A stretch of DNA of 64,000 bases from Pseudochelatococcus sp047501465 (GCF_047501465.1 NZ_JAZDRL010000002.1:868001-932000), one strand, 5' to 3'; positions 33,817-42,966 are shown, counted from the stretch's first letter. Numbers and translations are program-made. Notes: generated by a model from the letters alone, not told the origin.

Positions 33817-35214
33817 ATGGCATCAAATGATTATCTTGGCGTGCTCACCTTGGTGGGCCAGCAGAAGCTTGCTGCTGCAATTGGCGGAGCGCCGCTGGTA
33901 TTGCAAACCATTCGCGTGGGAGATGGCAACGGCGCACAGATTACGCCCAATGAGGCAATGATCGACCTCGTGCACCGGGTGGGCAATGGTTATGGCATTC
34001 TGTCGAGCGGTGTAGATCCGGTCAATGCCCAGATGTGGCGGGTATCTGCGCTTGTGCCAGCTACAGATGGCCCATTCGATATCCGTGAGATCGGTGTTTT
34101 CGATGCCGATGGCGATATGATCGCAATCGCGCGTCATCCGCTTGTTGAGAAGCGAGCGCCAGGGCAGGGGGTATCAGTTGAGCTGACAACTGATATCGTA
34201 TTTCCGGTATCGTCCACGGCGCAGATCACGGTCAATCTGAGCACTGATGTTGCTGTCGATCTGGCTCGCCTGATGCGCACACCGTTTATTGCGGTTAACA
34301 GCATCAGCGTGCAAACACCGCCGGTCTCGCCGGTGCAGGGCGATACTTACCTTGTCCCCACCGCTCCCACAGGTGCCTGGAATGGCGCTGTCGGTAAACT
34401 GGCGATGTGGAACGGCATTGTCTGGCGGATTGTCAGTGCTCCTGTCGGCACCATCATCGCCGCTTCGGATACAGGTAGATACTGGCGACGAACGGCAACA
34501 GAATGGGAAGAATGGGTTGCTACCACCACCCGGAGAGGCATTGTTGAGCTTGCGACCGATGCCGAGACACAGGCTGGTACCGATGCCGAGCGTGCTGTAA
34601 CGCCTGCTGGTTTGACAGCTCGTGTTAATGCGCTTCCCCGTCCTCCCGTTGGCATTCAGGTGATGACAGCATCGGGCAACTTTACGGTGCCGACCGGTGT
34701 CACCTTGATTGATGTTCAAATGTGGGGCGGCGGCGGTGGAGGCGGTGGTGTTGGCACAGGCGGTTCAGCAGGTGGAGGCGGTGGGGGTGGTTATACACGC
34801 AAGCTCATGACCGTTACGCCGGGACAGGTAATTGCAGGTGTTGTAGGTGCGGGTGGCACGGCAGGTGGCCAAGGTGGTGCTGGCGGAACGGGTGGAGCTA
34901 GTGCCTTCAGCACGTTGAATGCATATGGCGGCACGGGTGGAGGTCCCAATCCATCTGGTAACGGCGGCGCTGGGGGCGGATCTTCTGGCGGTGACGTTAA
35001 CTTTCCCGGTGGAAGCGGAACCGCTGGTGGTACGGGATCGAGTGTTCCAGGTGGGCCTGGCGGCGGATCGCCTTTTGGCGGTGTTGGTGGTGGTGCTGGC
35101 CATGGCATTGCAGGTGGAGGTGCCGGCCCTGGCGGTGGTGGTGGAGGCGGCGGTAGCGCCGGTAACATCTCAGGCGGCGCAGGCACACCCGGCCTGATCA
35201 TCATCCGGTATTAA
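33817..35214 (+). CDS. Tail fibre protein with a poly-glycine tip domain
   Basis: 465 residues. The N-terminal 150 match the phage tail-collar fibre (DUF3751-type) domain: NDYLGVLTLVGQQKLAAAIG. The middle part has a DUF2793-like segment (PPVSPVQGDTYLVPTAPTGAW). The C-terminal 160 residues are about half glycine (runs such as GGGGGGGG), ending IIIRY. This resembles polyglycine sandwich tips of phage adhesins that bind surface receptors. The tip probably sets host range. Glycine-rich codons are GC-rich compared with the rest. Confidence 0.85.
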   Translation: MASNDYLGVLTLVGQQKLAAAIGGAPLVLQTIRVGDGNGAQITPNEAMIDLVHRVGNGYGILSSGVDPVNAQMWRVSALVPATDGPFDIREIGVFDADGDMIAIARHPLVEKRAPGQGVSVELTTDIVFPVSSTAQITVNLSTDVAVDLARLMRTPFIAVNSISVQTPPVSPVQGDTYLVPTAPTGAWNGAVGKLAMWNGIVWRIVSAPVGTIIAASDTGRYWRRTATEWEEWVATTTRRGIVELATDAETQAGTDAERAVTPAGLTARVNALPRPPVGIQVMTASGNFTVPTGVTLIDVQMWGGGGGGGGVGTGGSAGGGGGGGYTRKLMTVTPGQVIAGVVGAGGTAGGQGGAGGTGGASAFSTLNAYGGTGGGPNPSGNGGAGGGSSGGDVNFPGGSGTAGGTGSSVPGGPGGGSPFGGVGGGAGHGIAGGGAGPGGGGGGGGSAGNISGGAGTPGLIIIRY

Positions 35215-35224
35215 GGAGGAAAAC

Positions 35225-35767
35225 ATGCCAGTGGCAGCCATTCTTGACGGCAGCATTGTCAGCAACATCATAATCGTGGACAGCCCGGAAGATGCGGTCA
35301 GTGTCAATGCCATCATTTGCCCGGATAACGTTTCAATCGGTTGGGCTTATACCAATGGTGCGTTTGCACCGCCCGCGTTGTCGCCAAATGATCTGGCGAA
35401 GCTGAAGATCACGCTCAAGGCGCAGGTTGATGCTGCGGCAGAGATTGAGCGTTATCGCTACATCACACCAGGTGCTGGCCAGGCAATGACCTACCAGGCC
35501 AAGGCAGCAGAGGCAATCACGGTGCTGGGGCTTGATCCTGCAGTAATTCCTGATGCGGATGACTATCCGTTGCTTGCTGCCGAAATCGGCATAACAGGTG
35601 CAACCATTCGGGAAGTAGCAGGCGTGGTGCTCGACCTTCATCGGCAGTGGCTGCAGGTGGGGGCCGCGATTGAGCGGGTCAGGCTGACAGCCAAAGCGCA
35701 GATTGATGCTGCAGAGGATGAAGCAACAGCGCGGACAATTGAGCCAACATGGCCGAGCGCAACATAA
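35225..35767 (+). CDS. Fibre-associated protein (tail fibre assembly-like)
   Basis: 180 residues, ten bases after the fibre gene. The first 60 residues (GSIVSNIIIVDSPEDAVSVNAIICPDNVSIGWAY) form a small beta domain common in proteins after phage fibres. The rest is helical with Ala-rich segments. Role as a fibre chaperone or extra adhesin part is inferred from place. Confidence 0.65.
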   Translation: MPVAAILDGSIVSNIIIVDSPEDAVSVNAIICPDNVSIGWAYTNGAFAPPALSPNDLAKLKITLKAQVDAAAEIERYRYITPGAGQAMTYQAKAAEAITVLGLDPAVIPDADDYPLLAAEIGITGATIREVAGVVLDLHRQWLQVGAAIERVRLTAKAQIDAAEDEATARTIEPTWPSAT

Positions 35768-35795
35768 ACACCTGATCACAATCAACAATTCATGT

Positions 35796-35816
35796 CCGCT
35801 TCGTGCGGCTTTTTTT
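35796..35816 (+). terminator. Short terminator between fibre and sheath genes
   Basis: CCGC and GCGG pair around five bases and are followed by CTTTTTTT. The stem is short but the T run is strong. Confidence 0.55.
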
Positions 35817-35832
35817 ATGCCTGGAGGCCATT

Positions 35833-37500
35833 ATGGCAGATGTTTCCTTTCATCACGGCACGCGCGTTTCTGAAAGCAATGAGAATCCGGTTCTCATCAG
35901 AACCGATCAATCAGCCGTTGTTTTTCTGATCGGGACTGCACCCGATGCAGATCCTGCAGATTGGCCGGTTGGCAAGACGGTTTTACTTAAGGGTAATCCT
36001 TCAAAGGCGCGTAGCCTTGGGAATACCGGCACGCTCAAGGCTGCCATTGATGATATCTTCGATCAGCATGGACCGTTGGTGCTTGTGCATCGGGTGGCGG
36101 AAGGCGCGGATGCTGCCGCGACCTTGTCCAATATCCTTGGCAGCAGCACGGCGTTGACGGGCGTTCATGCGGCTCTAGCCTGCGAAAGCCAGTTTGGTCT
36201 GAAGCCGCGCATTCTGCTTGAACCTGGCTTTACTGCCTCGACGCCTACCGATGGTATTGCCTCGATCAACGTGACGGCACAAGGTACGGGTTATACCTCT
36301 ACCCCAGCTGTAACTATCACGGGACAGGGTGGAACGGGTGCAACCGCAACGGCAACTCTGGCGGGTGACGCGGTTGCGTCAGTTGCTGTCACAGCAGGTG
36401 GTTCGGGCTATGTCACGCCTCCAGATGTGGTGTTCGCAGGTTTAGGGTCCGGTGCTTCTGCAACCGCAACGGTGGTTGGCGGTGTCGTGACCGCGATTAC
36501 CGTGACCAATGGCGGCGCGGGCTATTCGGCTGCTCCGACCATCACCTTTACGGGCGGTGGCGGAATTGGTGCCAAGGCTGAAGCGATTGTTGAGGCCGGG
36601 AAGGTGACAGGCTTTATCATTCGTAATGCAGGCTTTGGCTATGCCAGCCCTACGGTCACCATTACTGATGGCGGTGGAACGGGCGCAACAGCTACGGCTA
36701 ATGTAGGCACGGTCATCAACCCTGTTGTGGCTGAGTCGATGGGTGTTGCCGAGAAGCTGCGCGCGATTTCCTTCGTGGATGGTCCTGATACCACCGATGA
36801 AGATGCTGTTGCCTATCGCAGTTTGATCAATAGTCAGCGCATTTACATCGTTGATCCGAAGGTGACAGTTTGGGATACAACCTTAAATGCGCATGTGCCG
36901 CGTCCGGCTTCAGCACGTTTTGCGGGCGTGCAATGCCGGGTGGATCGGCAGAATGGTTTCTGGTGGTCGCTGTCCAATAAACCAATCAATGGCATTACGG
37001 GTGTAACCCGCCCGGTGACCTATGGTGAGCAGGCGAACTACCTCAACGAACGGGCCGTCGCGACGATCATCAACCTGAATGGTGAGGGATATCGCACCTG
37101 GGGCAATCGTGTTGCGACCGGTGATGACCTTTGGAAGTTCTTATCTGTGCGGCGCACGGCAGACTTCATCAATGATGCGCTCGAAAAGTCATACCTGGAG
37201 TTCGTCGACAAGCCGTTCTCGCTTGCCAACCTCAAGTTCATGATCGAGAGCGGTAATGCATTCATGAAGACATTGCGGGCGGAAGGCGCGATCCTCGGCG
37301 GGCGTGTCTGGCTTGATCAGGAGCGTAACACCGATGAGGAAATGGCGCAGGGCCGTGTGACGCTTGGGGTGGATTTCGAGCCACCAGCGCCGATGGAAGA
37401 CATCCGTCTCATCGCCCACCGCAATATCACCTACTACGCTGAGTTGCGTGACCGGGTGCTGACTGAGGTCAGCGGCGGCACGCTGAACGTAGCAGTATAA
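35833..37500 (+). CDS. Contractile tail sheath protein with an inserted repeat domain
   Basis: 555 residues from the ATG at 35833. The N-terminal domain (VSFHHGTRVSESNENPVLI) and the C-terminal domain (TYGEQANYLNERAVATIINLNGEGYRTWGNRV and the AEGAILGGRVWLD region) are those of P2/Mu-type sheath proteins. Residues about 140-293 are an insertion of four copies of a roughly 35-residue unit, each with a GxGYxxxPxV core and a GGTGATATA-like segment. Sheath contraction drives the tube through the host envelope. The insertion probably makes a surface-exposed, fibre-like bump. Confidence 0.9.
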   Translation: MADVSFHHGTRVSESNENPVLIRTDQSAVVFLIGTAPDADPADWPVGKTVLLKGNPSKARSLGNTGTLKAAIDDIFDQHGPLVLVHRVAEGADAAATLSNILGSSTALTGVHAALACESQFGLKPRILLEPGFTASTPTDGIASINVTAQGTGYTSTPAVTITGQGGTGATATATLAGDAVASVAVTAGGSGYVTPPDVVFAGLGSGASATATVVGGVVTAITVTNGGAGYSAAPTITFTGGGGIGAKAEAIVEAGKVTGFIIRNAGFGYASPTVTITDGGGTGATATANVGTVINPVVAESMGVAEKLRAISFVDGPDTTDEDAVAYRSLINSQRIYIVDPKVTVWDTTLNAHVPRPASARFAGVQCRVDRQNGFWWSLSNKPINGITGVTRPVTYGEQANYLNERAVATIINLNGEGYRTWGNRVATGDDLWKFLSVRRTADFINDALEKSYLEFVDKPFSLANLKFMIESGNAFMKTLRAEGAILGGRVWLDQERNTDEEMAQGRVTLGVDFEPPAPMEDIRLIAHRNITYYAELRDRVLTEVSGGTLNVAV

Positions 37501-37526
37501 ATTCACCGATACAGGAGTGAGACAAC

Positions 37527-38036
37527 ATGGCCTCGGAAAAGCCGCGCCTTATCTTGCGCAATGCCACGATATTCGTGGATCGAAACTCCCGCGTCGGTCA
37601 GGCGCGGGAGGTCACCTTGCCCACGCCTGAAGTGGCGGTGGAGGAATTCCGTAACGCTGGCATGGTCAAGGCCCGTGATGTGAATATGGGCTATTCCAAG
37701 CTGGAAGCATCCTTCGTGGAGACAGCGTTTGATCCGGTTGTGATTGGACTGTTTGGTCTCGCGCCGGGGGTGACGAAAGAGTTCATGGCGACAGGCGCGC
37801 TGGTGGATGAGGACGGGACTGTCAGCAACGCCACGGCTTTCATGATCGGCTTTCTGCGCCAGTTCGATCCGGGTGCCTGGGAGCCGGGCAGCAAGGCAGA
37901 GACCACATTCAATCTGTCGGTGCACGAATTCAAGCTGGAAGTGGCTGGTCAAACCATCATCGAGATGGATGACTTTGATGTGAAGATCAATGGTGCCAGC
38001 CAGTATCAAGGCATCAGATCAGCGCTGCTTCTCTAG
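37527..38036 (+). CDS. Major tail tube protein
   Basis: 169 residues, standard length of P2 FII-like tube proteins. It starts with PRLILRNATIFVDRNSRVGQAREVTLP and contains GGMVKARDVNMGY-like text and ENDFDVKINGASQY near the end. It forms the rigid inner tube of the contractile tail. It lies directly after the sheath gene, as in P2. Confidence 0.92.
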   Translation: MASEKPRLILRNATIFVDRNSRVGQAREVTLPTPEVAVEEFRNAGMVKARDVNMGYSKLEASFVETAFDPVVIGLFGLAPGVTKEFMATGALVDEDGTVSNATAFMIGFLRQFDPGAWEPGSKAETTFNLSVHEFKLEVAGQTIIEMDDFDVKINGASQYQGIRSALLL

Positions 38037-38062
38037 GCCCTAACCATACATTGCAAACCAGC

Positions 38063-38087
38063 GCCCGCCTCGATGCGGGCTTTTCTT
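38063..38087 (+). terminator. Hairpin between tail tube and gpE genes
   Basis: GCCCGC and GCGGGC pair perfectly around CTCGAT and are followed by TTTTCTTT. It may reduce expression of the genes that follow relative to the tube protein. Confidence 0.6.
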
Positions 38088-38099
38088 TGGAGTTTTTTC

Positions 38100-38411
38100 A
38101 TGTCTGAGAAAATTACCATGCTGCTTGACTCTCCTGTCGAGTACCAGGGCAAGACCTACACCAGCCTGACGTTCCGCAAGATCAAGGCCAAAGATCTTGT
38201 TGCTTCTGATCTGGTTGATGGTGAAGTGCGCAAGAGCATCGCCATTTTCGCTTCCAGTGCAGGCGTGCCAATGGGTGTCATTGAAGAGATGGATCTTGCC
38301 GATTTTGAGAGGATCGGTGAGGAAATCCGTCCTCTTTTGGGAAAGTTGGCGAGCCGTCTGGCTGGGCAGGCGGCAGGCGAAAACGAGGCTATCCCCACAT
38401 CGACGCTGTAG
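38100..38411 (+). CDS. Tail assembly protein E (P2 gpE-like)
   Basis: 103 residues from the ATG at 38100. The pattern ITMLLDSPVEYQGKTYTSLTFRKIKAKDL is that of phage tail assembly chaperones (phage_TAC/gpE). The C-terminus runs into a second frame that continues after a -1 shift, described separately. It chaperones the tape measure during tail assembly and is not part of the virion in P2. Confidence 0.85.
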   Translation: MSEKITMLLDSPVEYQGKTYTSLTFRKIKAKDLVASDLVDGEVRKSIAIFASSAGVPMGVIEEMDLADFERIGEEIRPLLGKLASRLAGQAAGENEAIPTSTL

Positions 38412-38536
38412 CAGCGTTGGCTCGCCACCTGCACACCTCAATAGAGCAGGTCGAGAATATGGAGATTGGCCGGTTTGATGCATATCTCGCAGCGGCCGGT
38501 CGCATCCTGAAAGCTGAAAACAGCGCTTCATCATAA
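38393..38536 (+). CDS. E' extension of the tail assembly protein, reached by -1 frameshift
   Basis: After the shift, reading continues HIDAVAALARHLHTSIEQ through 38536 with 48 codons, including the GRFDAYLAAAGRIL motif of GpE extensions. It has no proper own start or ribosome binding site. Two slip sites are possible: C-GAA-AAC at 38378-38384, or the C-CCC run at 38393-38396. The E+E' product is needed at low ratio in P2 and lambda-like phages for tape-measure binding. The tape measure gene follows 10 bases later. Confidence 0.7.
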   Translation, partial: PHIDAVAALARHLHTSIEQVENMEIGRFDAYLAAAGRILKAENSASS

Positions 38537-38546
38537 GAGATCAATC

Positions 38547-40943
38547 ATGGCCGTACTCACCTCCAAACTGATCGTCTCATTGGTAGATCAAGTTACAGCC
38601 CCGATGCGCGGCATTAATGCTGCGCTCAAGGGTGTGCAAGATCGTATCAAGGCGAATAATGCCCAGATGGATGCCATACGCGGGCGCATGGTGGAGGCGG
38701 CAGCTGTTAGCTATGCACTGGCACGTGCTATCTCGGCCCCGGTCAAGTCGGCGATGGAATTTGAATCCGCCATGGCGGACGTCAAGAAGGTGGTGAACTT
38801 CGACACGCCTGCCGAGTTCAAGCAGTTCTCGAAGGATGTGACGGACTTGTCCGAGCGCATCCCGATGGCATCAAAAGAATTGACACAGATCGTTGCCGCT
38901 GCCGGTCAATCGGGTATCCCGAAAGATCAGTTGCTTGAGTTTACGGAAATGGCTGCGAAGGTTGGGGTGGCTTTCGAGATTAGCGCAAGCGAGGCTGGCG
39001 AGTCTTTGGCCAAGATGATGACAGGTCTCAATCTGTCGATCGCTGGCGTTTCTGCGCTATCAGACAGCATGAACCATTTATCGGACAAAGGGCCTGCAGC
39101 TGCGAAGGATGTTCTGGATGTTGTGCGCCGTGTGGGTGCGCAGGGTAAGCAGTTTGGGTTTACAGCCACACAGGTTGCGGCGTTCGGTGCTGCAATGCTT
39201 GGTGCGGGTGCGAAGTCGGATGTTGCGGCGACCTCGTTCAACAACATGGGCCGAGCGCTTGTGCGCGGTGGTAATGCCACAAAGGCACAGCGGCAAGCGC
39301 TTGGCACTTTAGGAATTGATAGCGTCAAGCTTGCTAAAGCTATGCAAAAGGATGCTGTCAAATCCACGGTTACGGTTCTTGAACGGATCAATAAGTTACC
39401 AGCATACATGCGTGGATCAATTGTTTCACAGCTGTTTGGTGATGAGGCGCATGCGCTTGGGCCAATCATTACTAATCTCGACTTGCTTAAGGAAAATCTT
39501 GGCTATGTAGCAAATGAAACAAATTATATTGGTTCAGCAGAAAGAGAATATCAGTCGCGGGCCGAGACAACAGAAAATGCTTTGCAGAGACTTATCAATA
39601 CCTTTGGCAATCTCAGTAAGGCTATTGGTGATACTCTTCTGCCTATCATCAACAACACGTCAAAAGGTCTTATTCCGCTCATTCATCAAGTGCGTGAGTT
39701 TGTTGAAGCCAATGGCAAGCTCGTTCGCAGTGTTATTTTTGGCGTTGGTGGGCTGGTCGCCTTTCGTGTGGCTGCAATCGCGGCACAGTGGGGACTGTTG
39801 TTCCTCAAGGGTGGTTTGTTGCAGGTTGCTTCAATTGGTCTCATGGCCTCTCGGGGTATTCTGGCTATAGGCGGGGCTGTTGTTTCCCTTGGACGAATGT
39901 TGCTGGCCGTAACATTCGGACCAATTATTGCCGGTTTCCGGGGGCTTGCTCTGGCAGCGGCTTCATTCAGCTTTGTTGCGTCAGGACTTGGTACAGGCAC
40001 GGCGCTTTCAATGCTTGGCCGAAACCTGCTGGCACTTTTAAATCCCATGGCATTGGTACGCGGGGCATTGATTGCGATGCGGGTTGCGCTGATCTCAACC
40101 GGTATCGGTGCAATTGCGGCGGCGGTCGCGGCGGCTGGTGTCTGGATTTACAATAACTGGTCAGGCTTGGTGACCTTCTTTGAGGGTTTTGGCACTGGTC
40201 TAAAAGCTGCGCTTACCCCGGTTATGCCAGCGATTCAGCCCATTATCGATGGTGTTTCATGGTTATGGGACAAGTTTTCAGGGCTGACCGGTGAGGTGCG
40301 GGCCAATGGTGACCAATGGCGCAGTTGGGGCGAAAACATTGGCACCGTCGTTGGTGGTGCTATCATGGGCGTGATTGAAAAGTTCCAGACACTTGTCGGC
40401 TGGATCAGCAAAGCCTTGGAAGGAGCCAGGGGTATCGGTAGCGCTGTCAGTTCTTGGTTCAGTGGATCAGGACAAGCTGCTGCCGTTCCTGGTGTTACAC
40501 CACAAGGTGAGCAGGCCATCAGTGGTGCGCGTGCCAGTGGCGGCCCTGTTGCGGCAGGCGGCACCTATCTGGTGGGAGAGCGTGGGCCGGAACTGTTTGC
40601 GCCAGAGCGTGATGGCTTCATTCTGCCAGCCCGCATCACCAGATTGTTGAAGTCCACGGCAGCATTGGGGGCAGCGGCTTACGCGGTACCCGCTGCTGCA
40701 ACGCCTAATCTTGACGCATACACGCTTCCAGAACCTGTTGTGCAAGCCATCATGCAGTCTGGTTATCAAACACCAACTGCCGGGGCGTCAGCACCTCAGA
40801 CAACCAGGCCGTCAGTCAACCAGACCAACCACATTCAGATCACCATATCTGGTGCGAATGGCATCGATCCAGAATCGATTGCGCGTGAGATTGGTAACAA
40901 GGTCTCGCAGCGGCTGGAAGGGGCTTTGTTCGACTACGATTGA
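38547..40943 (+). CDS. Tail tape measure protein
   Basis: 798 residues. The N-terminus has helical segments (VDQVTAPMRGINAALKGVQDRIKANNAQ), followed by TAPE-type KQFGFTATQVAAFGAAMLGAGAKSD. The middle (about 400-540) is strongly hydrophobic with several possible membrane spans. The C-terminal GERGPELFAPERDGFILPA motif is typical. Length sets tail length: about 800 residues suggests a tail of roughly 120 nm by the usual 0.15 nm per residue rule. It is followed by the U-X-D genes. Confidence 0.92.
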   Translation: MAVLTSKLIVSLVDQVTAPMRGINAALKGVQDRIKANNAQMDAIRGRMVEAAAVSYALARAISAPVKSAMEFESAMADVKKVVNFDTPAEFKQFSKDVTDLSERIPMASKELTQIVAAAGQSGIPKDQLLEFTEMAAKVGVAFEISASEAGESLAKMMTGLNLSIAGVSALSDSMNHLSDKGPAAAKDVLDVVRRVGAQGKQFGFTATQVAAFGAAMLGAGAKSDVAATSFNNMGRALVRGGNATKAQRQALGTLGIDSVKLAKAMQKDAVKSTVTVLERINKLPAYMRGSIVSQLFGDEAHALGPIITNLDLLKENLGYVANETNYIGSAEREYQSRAETTENALQRLINTFGNLSKAIGDTLLPIINNTSKGLIPLIHQVREFVEANGKLVRSVIFGVGGLVAFRVAAIAAQWGLLFLKGGLLQVASIGLMASRGILAIGGAVVSLGRMLLAVTFGPIIAGFRGLALAAASFSFVASGLGTGTALSMLGRNLLALLNPMALVRGALIAMRVALISTGIGAIAAAVAAAGVWIYNNWSGLVTFFEGFGTGLKAALTPVMPAIQPIIDGVSWLWDKFSGLTGEVRANGDQWRSWGENIGTVVGGAIMGVIEKFQTLVGWISKALEGARGIGSAVSSWFSGSGQAAAVPGVTPQGEQAISGARASGGPVAAGGTYLVGERGPELFAPERDGFILPARITRLLKSTAALGAAAYAVPAAATPNLDAYTLPEPVVQAIMQSGYQTPTAGASAPQTTRPSVNQTNHIQITISGANGIDPESIAREIGNKVSQRLEGALFDYD

Positions 40944-41006
40944 TCGGTCAGGCCTTCAGGGCTCGTCGTGTTGTGATTTCCAATATCGAAAATGAAAGGC
41001 AATCAC

Positions 41007-41453
41007 ATGGCCGGACCGGTTTCCATGTCGCTTGGCCCATATGCGTTTGAAGCACACGGATTTGGCTACACCGATGTCACGCGCAACCTCGATACTTCCT
41101 GGGCATCCATTGAAGTGGTGGATCGTTTCGAAGCACTGCAATGGACTGGCCCCAAAAGTGAAGGCATGAGCATTCGTGGCGTGTTGTTTCCGCATGAATT
41201 TGGCGGCGATGCTTCACTTGAAGGCTTACGCGCAGCTGCGATATCCGGCGAGCCTTTGATGCTGGTGTCGCTTGATGGCGGCATCTTCGGGATGCAGGTG
41301 ATCAATGGCATCAGCGAAGATCGGGCTTTCATGGATCACCTCGGCCGGCCGCGCAAAAACGCCTGGAGTATTGATCTGCGCCGTTATGAAGAGGCGGGAT
41401 CGCTTGCGCAATCGAGTTCGCAGCCAGGTTCGCAAAGCACGGGGCTCTTCTGA
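41007..41453 (+). CDS. Phage tail protein U (gpU-like)
   Basis: 148 residues from the ATG at 41007, which has AAAGG upstream. An ATG at 40992 would add five residues. The text LGPYAFEAHGFGYTDVTRNLDTSWASIEVVDRFEALQWTGP begins the P2 gpU pattern. It ends the tail at the head side. Its stop overlaps the gpX start. Confidence 0.88.
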   Translation: MAGPVSMSLGPYAFEAHGFGYTDVTRNLDTSWASIEVVDRFEALQWTGPKSEGMSIRGVLFPHEFGGDASLEGLRAAAISGEPLMLVSLDGGIFGMQVINGISEDRAFMDHLGRPRKNAWSIDLRRYEEAGSLAQSSSQPGSQSTGLF

Positions 41454-41665
41454 TGGCAACCTCGATCACTACTATCGATGGCGATATTCTGGACCTGATT
41501 TGCTGGCGCCAGTATGGCCAGCACAAAGGCACAGCGGAAGCGGTTCTTGCGGCCAATCCCGGACTGGCCGCGATCCCCCAGCCCTATAAAGCCGGTGTGA
41601 TCATCATCTTGCCAGATATCCTGCCGCCGGATCGTCAGCAGCAAACCATCAGCCTTTGGGATTGA
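41453..41665 (+). CDS. Tail protein X with LysM-like fold
   Basis: 70 residues, overlapping the gpU stop by one base. TTIDGDILDLICWRQYGQHKGT then AANPGLAAIPQPYKAGVIIILPD is the P2 gpX LysM-like domain. It joins tail parts with the D protein. Confidence 0.9.
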   Translation: MATSITTIDGDILDLICWRQYGQHKGTAEAVLAANPGLAAIPQPYKAGVIIILPDILPPDRQQQTISLWD

Positions 41666-41674
41666 GGTGGCATA

Positions 41675-42751
41675 ATGCACCATCCAAGTGCGACTATCGA
41701 GGTCAATGGCAAACAGGTGACGGGTGCTTTCTGGGCGCGGCTTATCCGTCTATCCGTCACTGACAAGGCTGGGAATGAGTCTGATGAGGTGAGTGTTGAG
41801 CTGCTCGACGGTGATCCTTTTCTGGAGATACCCAAGACGGGAGCCAAAATCCGTGTGTGGCTTGGCTATCGGGAGACTGGTGAGCGTTACCATGGCGCAT
41901 TCGTAGTCGATTCCGTGCAGCTGGATATTGCGCCGTATCGCATGACTATTACGGGCAAATCGGCTGATATGCGGGATACGCTGAAGCAGCAAAAAACCCG
42001 TCACTGGGAAAACAAGACACTGGGCGAAATCGTGCAGGGGGTTGCTGCCGATCATGGTATGACGCCAAGCGTTTCTGATGAGGTCTCAAGCATTCGTTAT
42101 GAATGGCTGGGGCAGATGGATGAATCTGATATGCACCTGCTAACGCGCCTTGGTGAGCGGCATGGAGCATTGGTGTCATTTAAGGATGGCAAGCTGGTAT
42201 TTGCTGAACGAGGCGCAGGAAACTCTGGCTCTGGTAAGGCAATGACGGTTCTTGTCATCAACCGGTCTGATCTGGTGACAGGTTCATGCCGTGTGCGTTT
42301 TGCTGATCGTGGCAAGCATAAGCGCGTGGTGGCGCGTTATCAGGACAAGGGCCAGCAAAAGCGCAAAGAGGTCGAGATCGAGTCTGATGAAGACGCATCA
42401 GCGTCTTACAGCTTGCCCGAAACCTACGCTTCTGAAGATGAGGCGAAAAAGGCTGCCAAAGCCAAGGCGCGTGAGCAACAGGCTGGCTCTGATACGATTG
42501 AGTTTTCCGTGATCGGTAATCCGGATCTGAAAGCTGGCGTGCCCTGTCGATTGTTAGGTGTGCGCCCTGGTGTTGATGATCTGGAATGGACCGTTGATAC
42601 CGTCACGCACGAATTCAGCAAGTCTGGCTACACCACACGGGTGTCGGGCAAGCGCGGTGTGGAGAGCGGTAAAACCAAAAAGAAGTCGGTCAAGAAATCC
42701 GTGAAGCCTGAAGCGCAGTTTCCTTACGATCCAGACTTGTCGCTGGATTAA
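41675..42751 (+). CDS. Baseplate hub protein (late control gene D)
   Basis: 358 residues. The domain pattern of P2 gpD is visible: SVELLDGDPFLEIPKTGAKIRVWLGY, then TITGKSADMRDTLKQQKTRHWENKTLGEI, and LTRLGERHGALVSFKDGKL. It forms the hub on which the gpV spike is mounted. The C-terminal 25 residues are Lys-rich and variable. It ends the contiguous tail gene block. Confidence 0.92.
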   Translation: MHHPSATIEVNGKQVTGAFWARLIRLSVTDKAGNESDEVSVELLDGDPFLEIPKTGAKIRVWLGYRETGERYHGAFVVDSVQLDIAPYRMTITGKSADMRDTLKQQKTRHWENKTLGEIVQGVAADHGMTPSVSDEVSSIRYEWLGQMDESDMHLLTRLGERHGALVSFKDGKLVFAERGAGNSGSGKAMTVLVINRSDLVTGSCRVRFADRGKHKRVVARYQDKGQQKRKEVEIESDEDASASYSLPETYASEDEAKKAAKAKAREQQAGSDTIEFSVIGNPDLKAGVPCRLLGVRPGVDDLEWTVDTVTHEFSKSGYTTRVSGKRGVESGKTKKKSVKKSVKPEAQFPYDPDLSLD

Positions 42752-42780
42752 TCGTTTCCCTCAAAAATCTGGAGATGATC

Positions 42781-42897
42781 ATGATCCGCTTGACCATTGC
42801 GGCAGTGCTTGCGCTTGCCCTTTGCGCCTGTTCGCTGCCACGCGACGATGGGTGGGGTGATATTGCACGTGGTGTTGGCGATGTGATCGGCCGATAG
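42781..42897 (+). CDS. Very small lipoprotein
   Basis: 38 residues starting MIRLTIAAVLALALCACSLP, with a lipobox LCAC that makes Cys17 the likely lipidated residue. An in-frame ATG six bases earlier is an alternative start. The mature peptide has about 22 residues and ends IGR. It is 29 bases after gene D. It might be a phage lipoprotein involved in lysis or receptor blocking; that is inference. Confidence 0.6.
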   Translation: MIRLTIAAVLALALCACSLPRDDGWGDIARGVGDVIGR

Positions 42898-42966
42898 CGT
42901 GACTGGTATTCCTGATCTGTTGATAAAAATTCCATTTAATCAAATGAGTGAGTTTCCAAAAATTTG

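Noticed and set aside
34700..35200. Glycine-rich segment as a simple repeat or sequencing artefact
   Set aside because: The frame stays open through the whole segment and ends with a normal IIIRY tip, so it is a true fibre domain.
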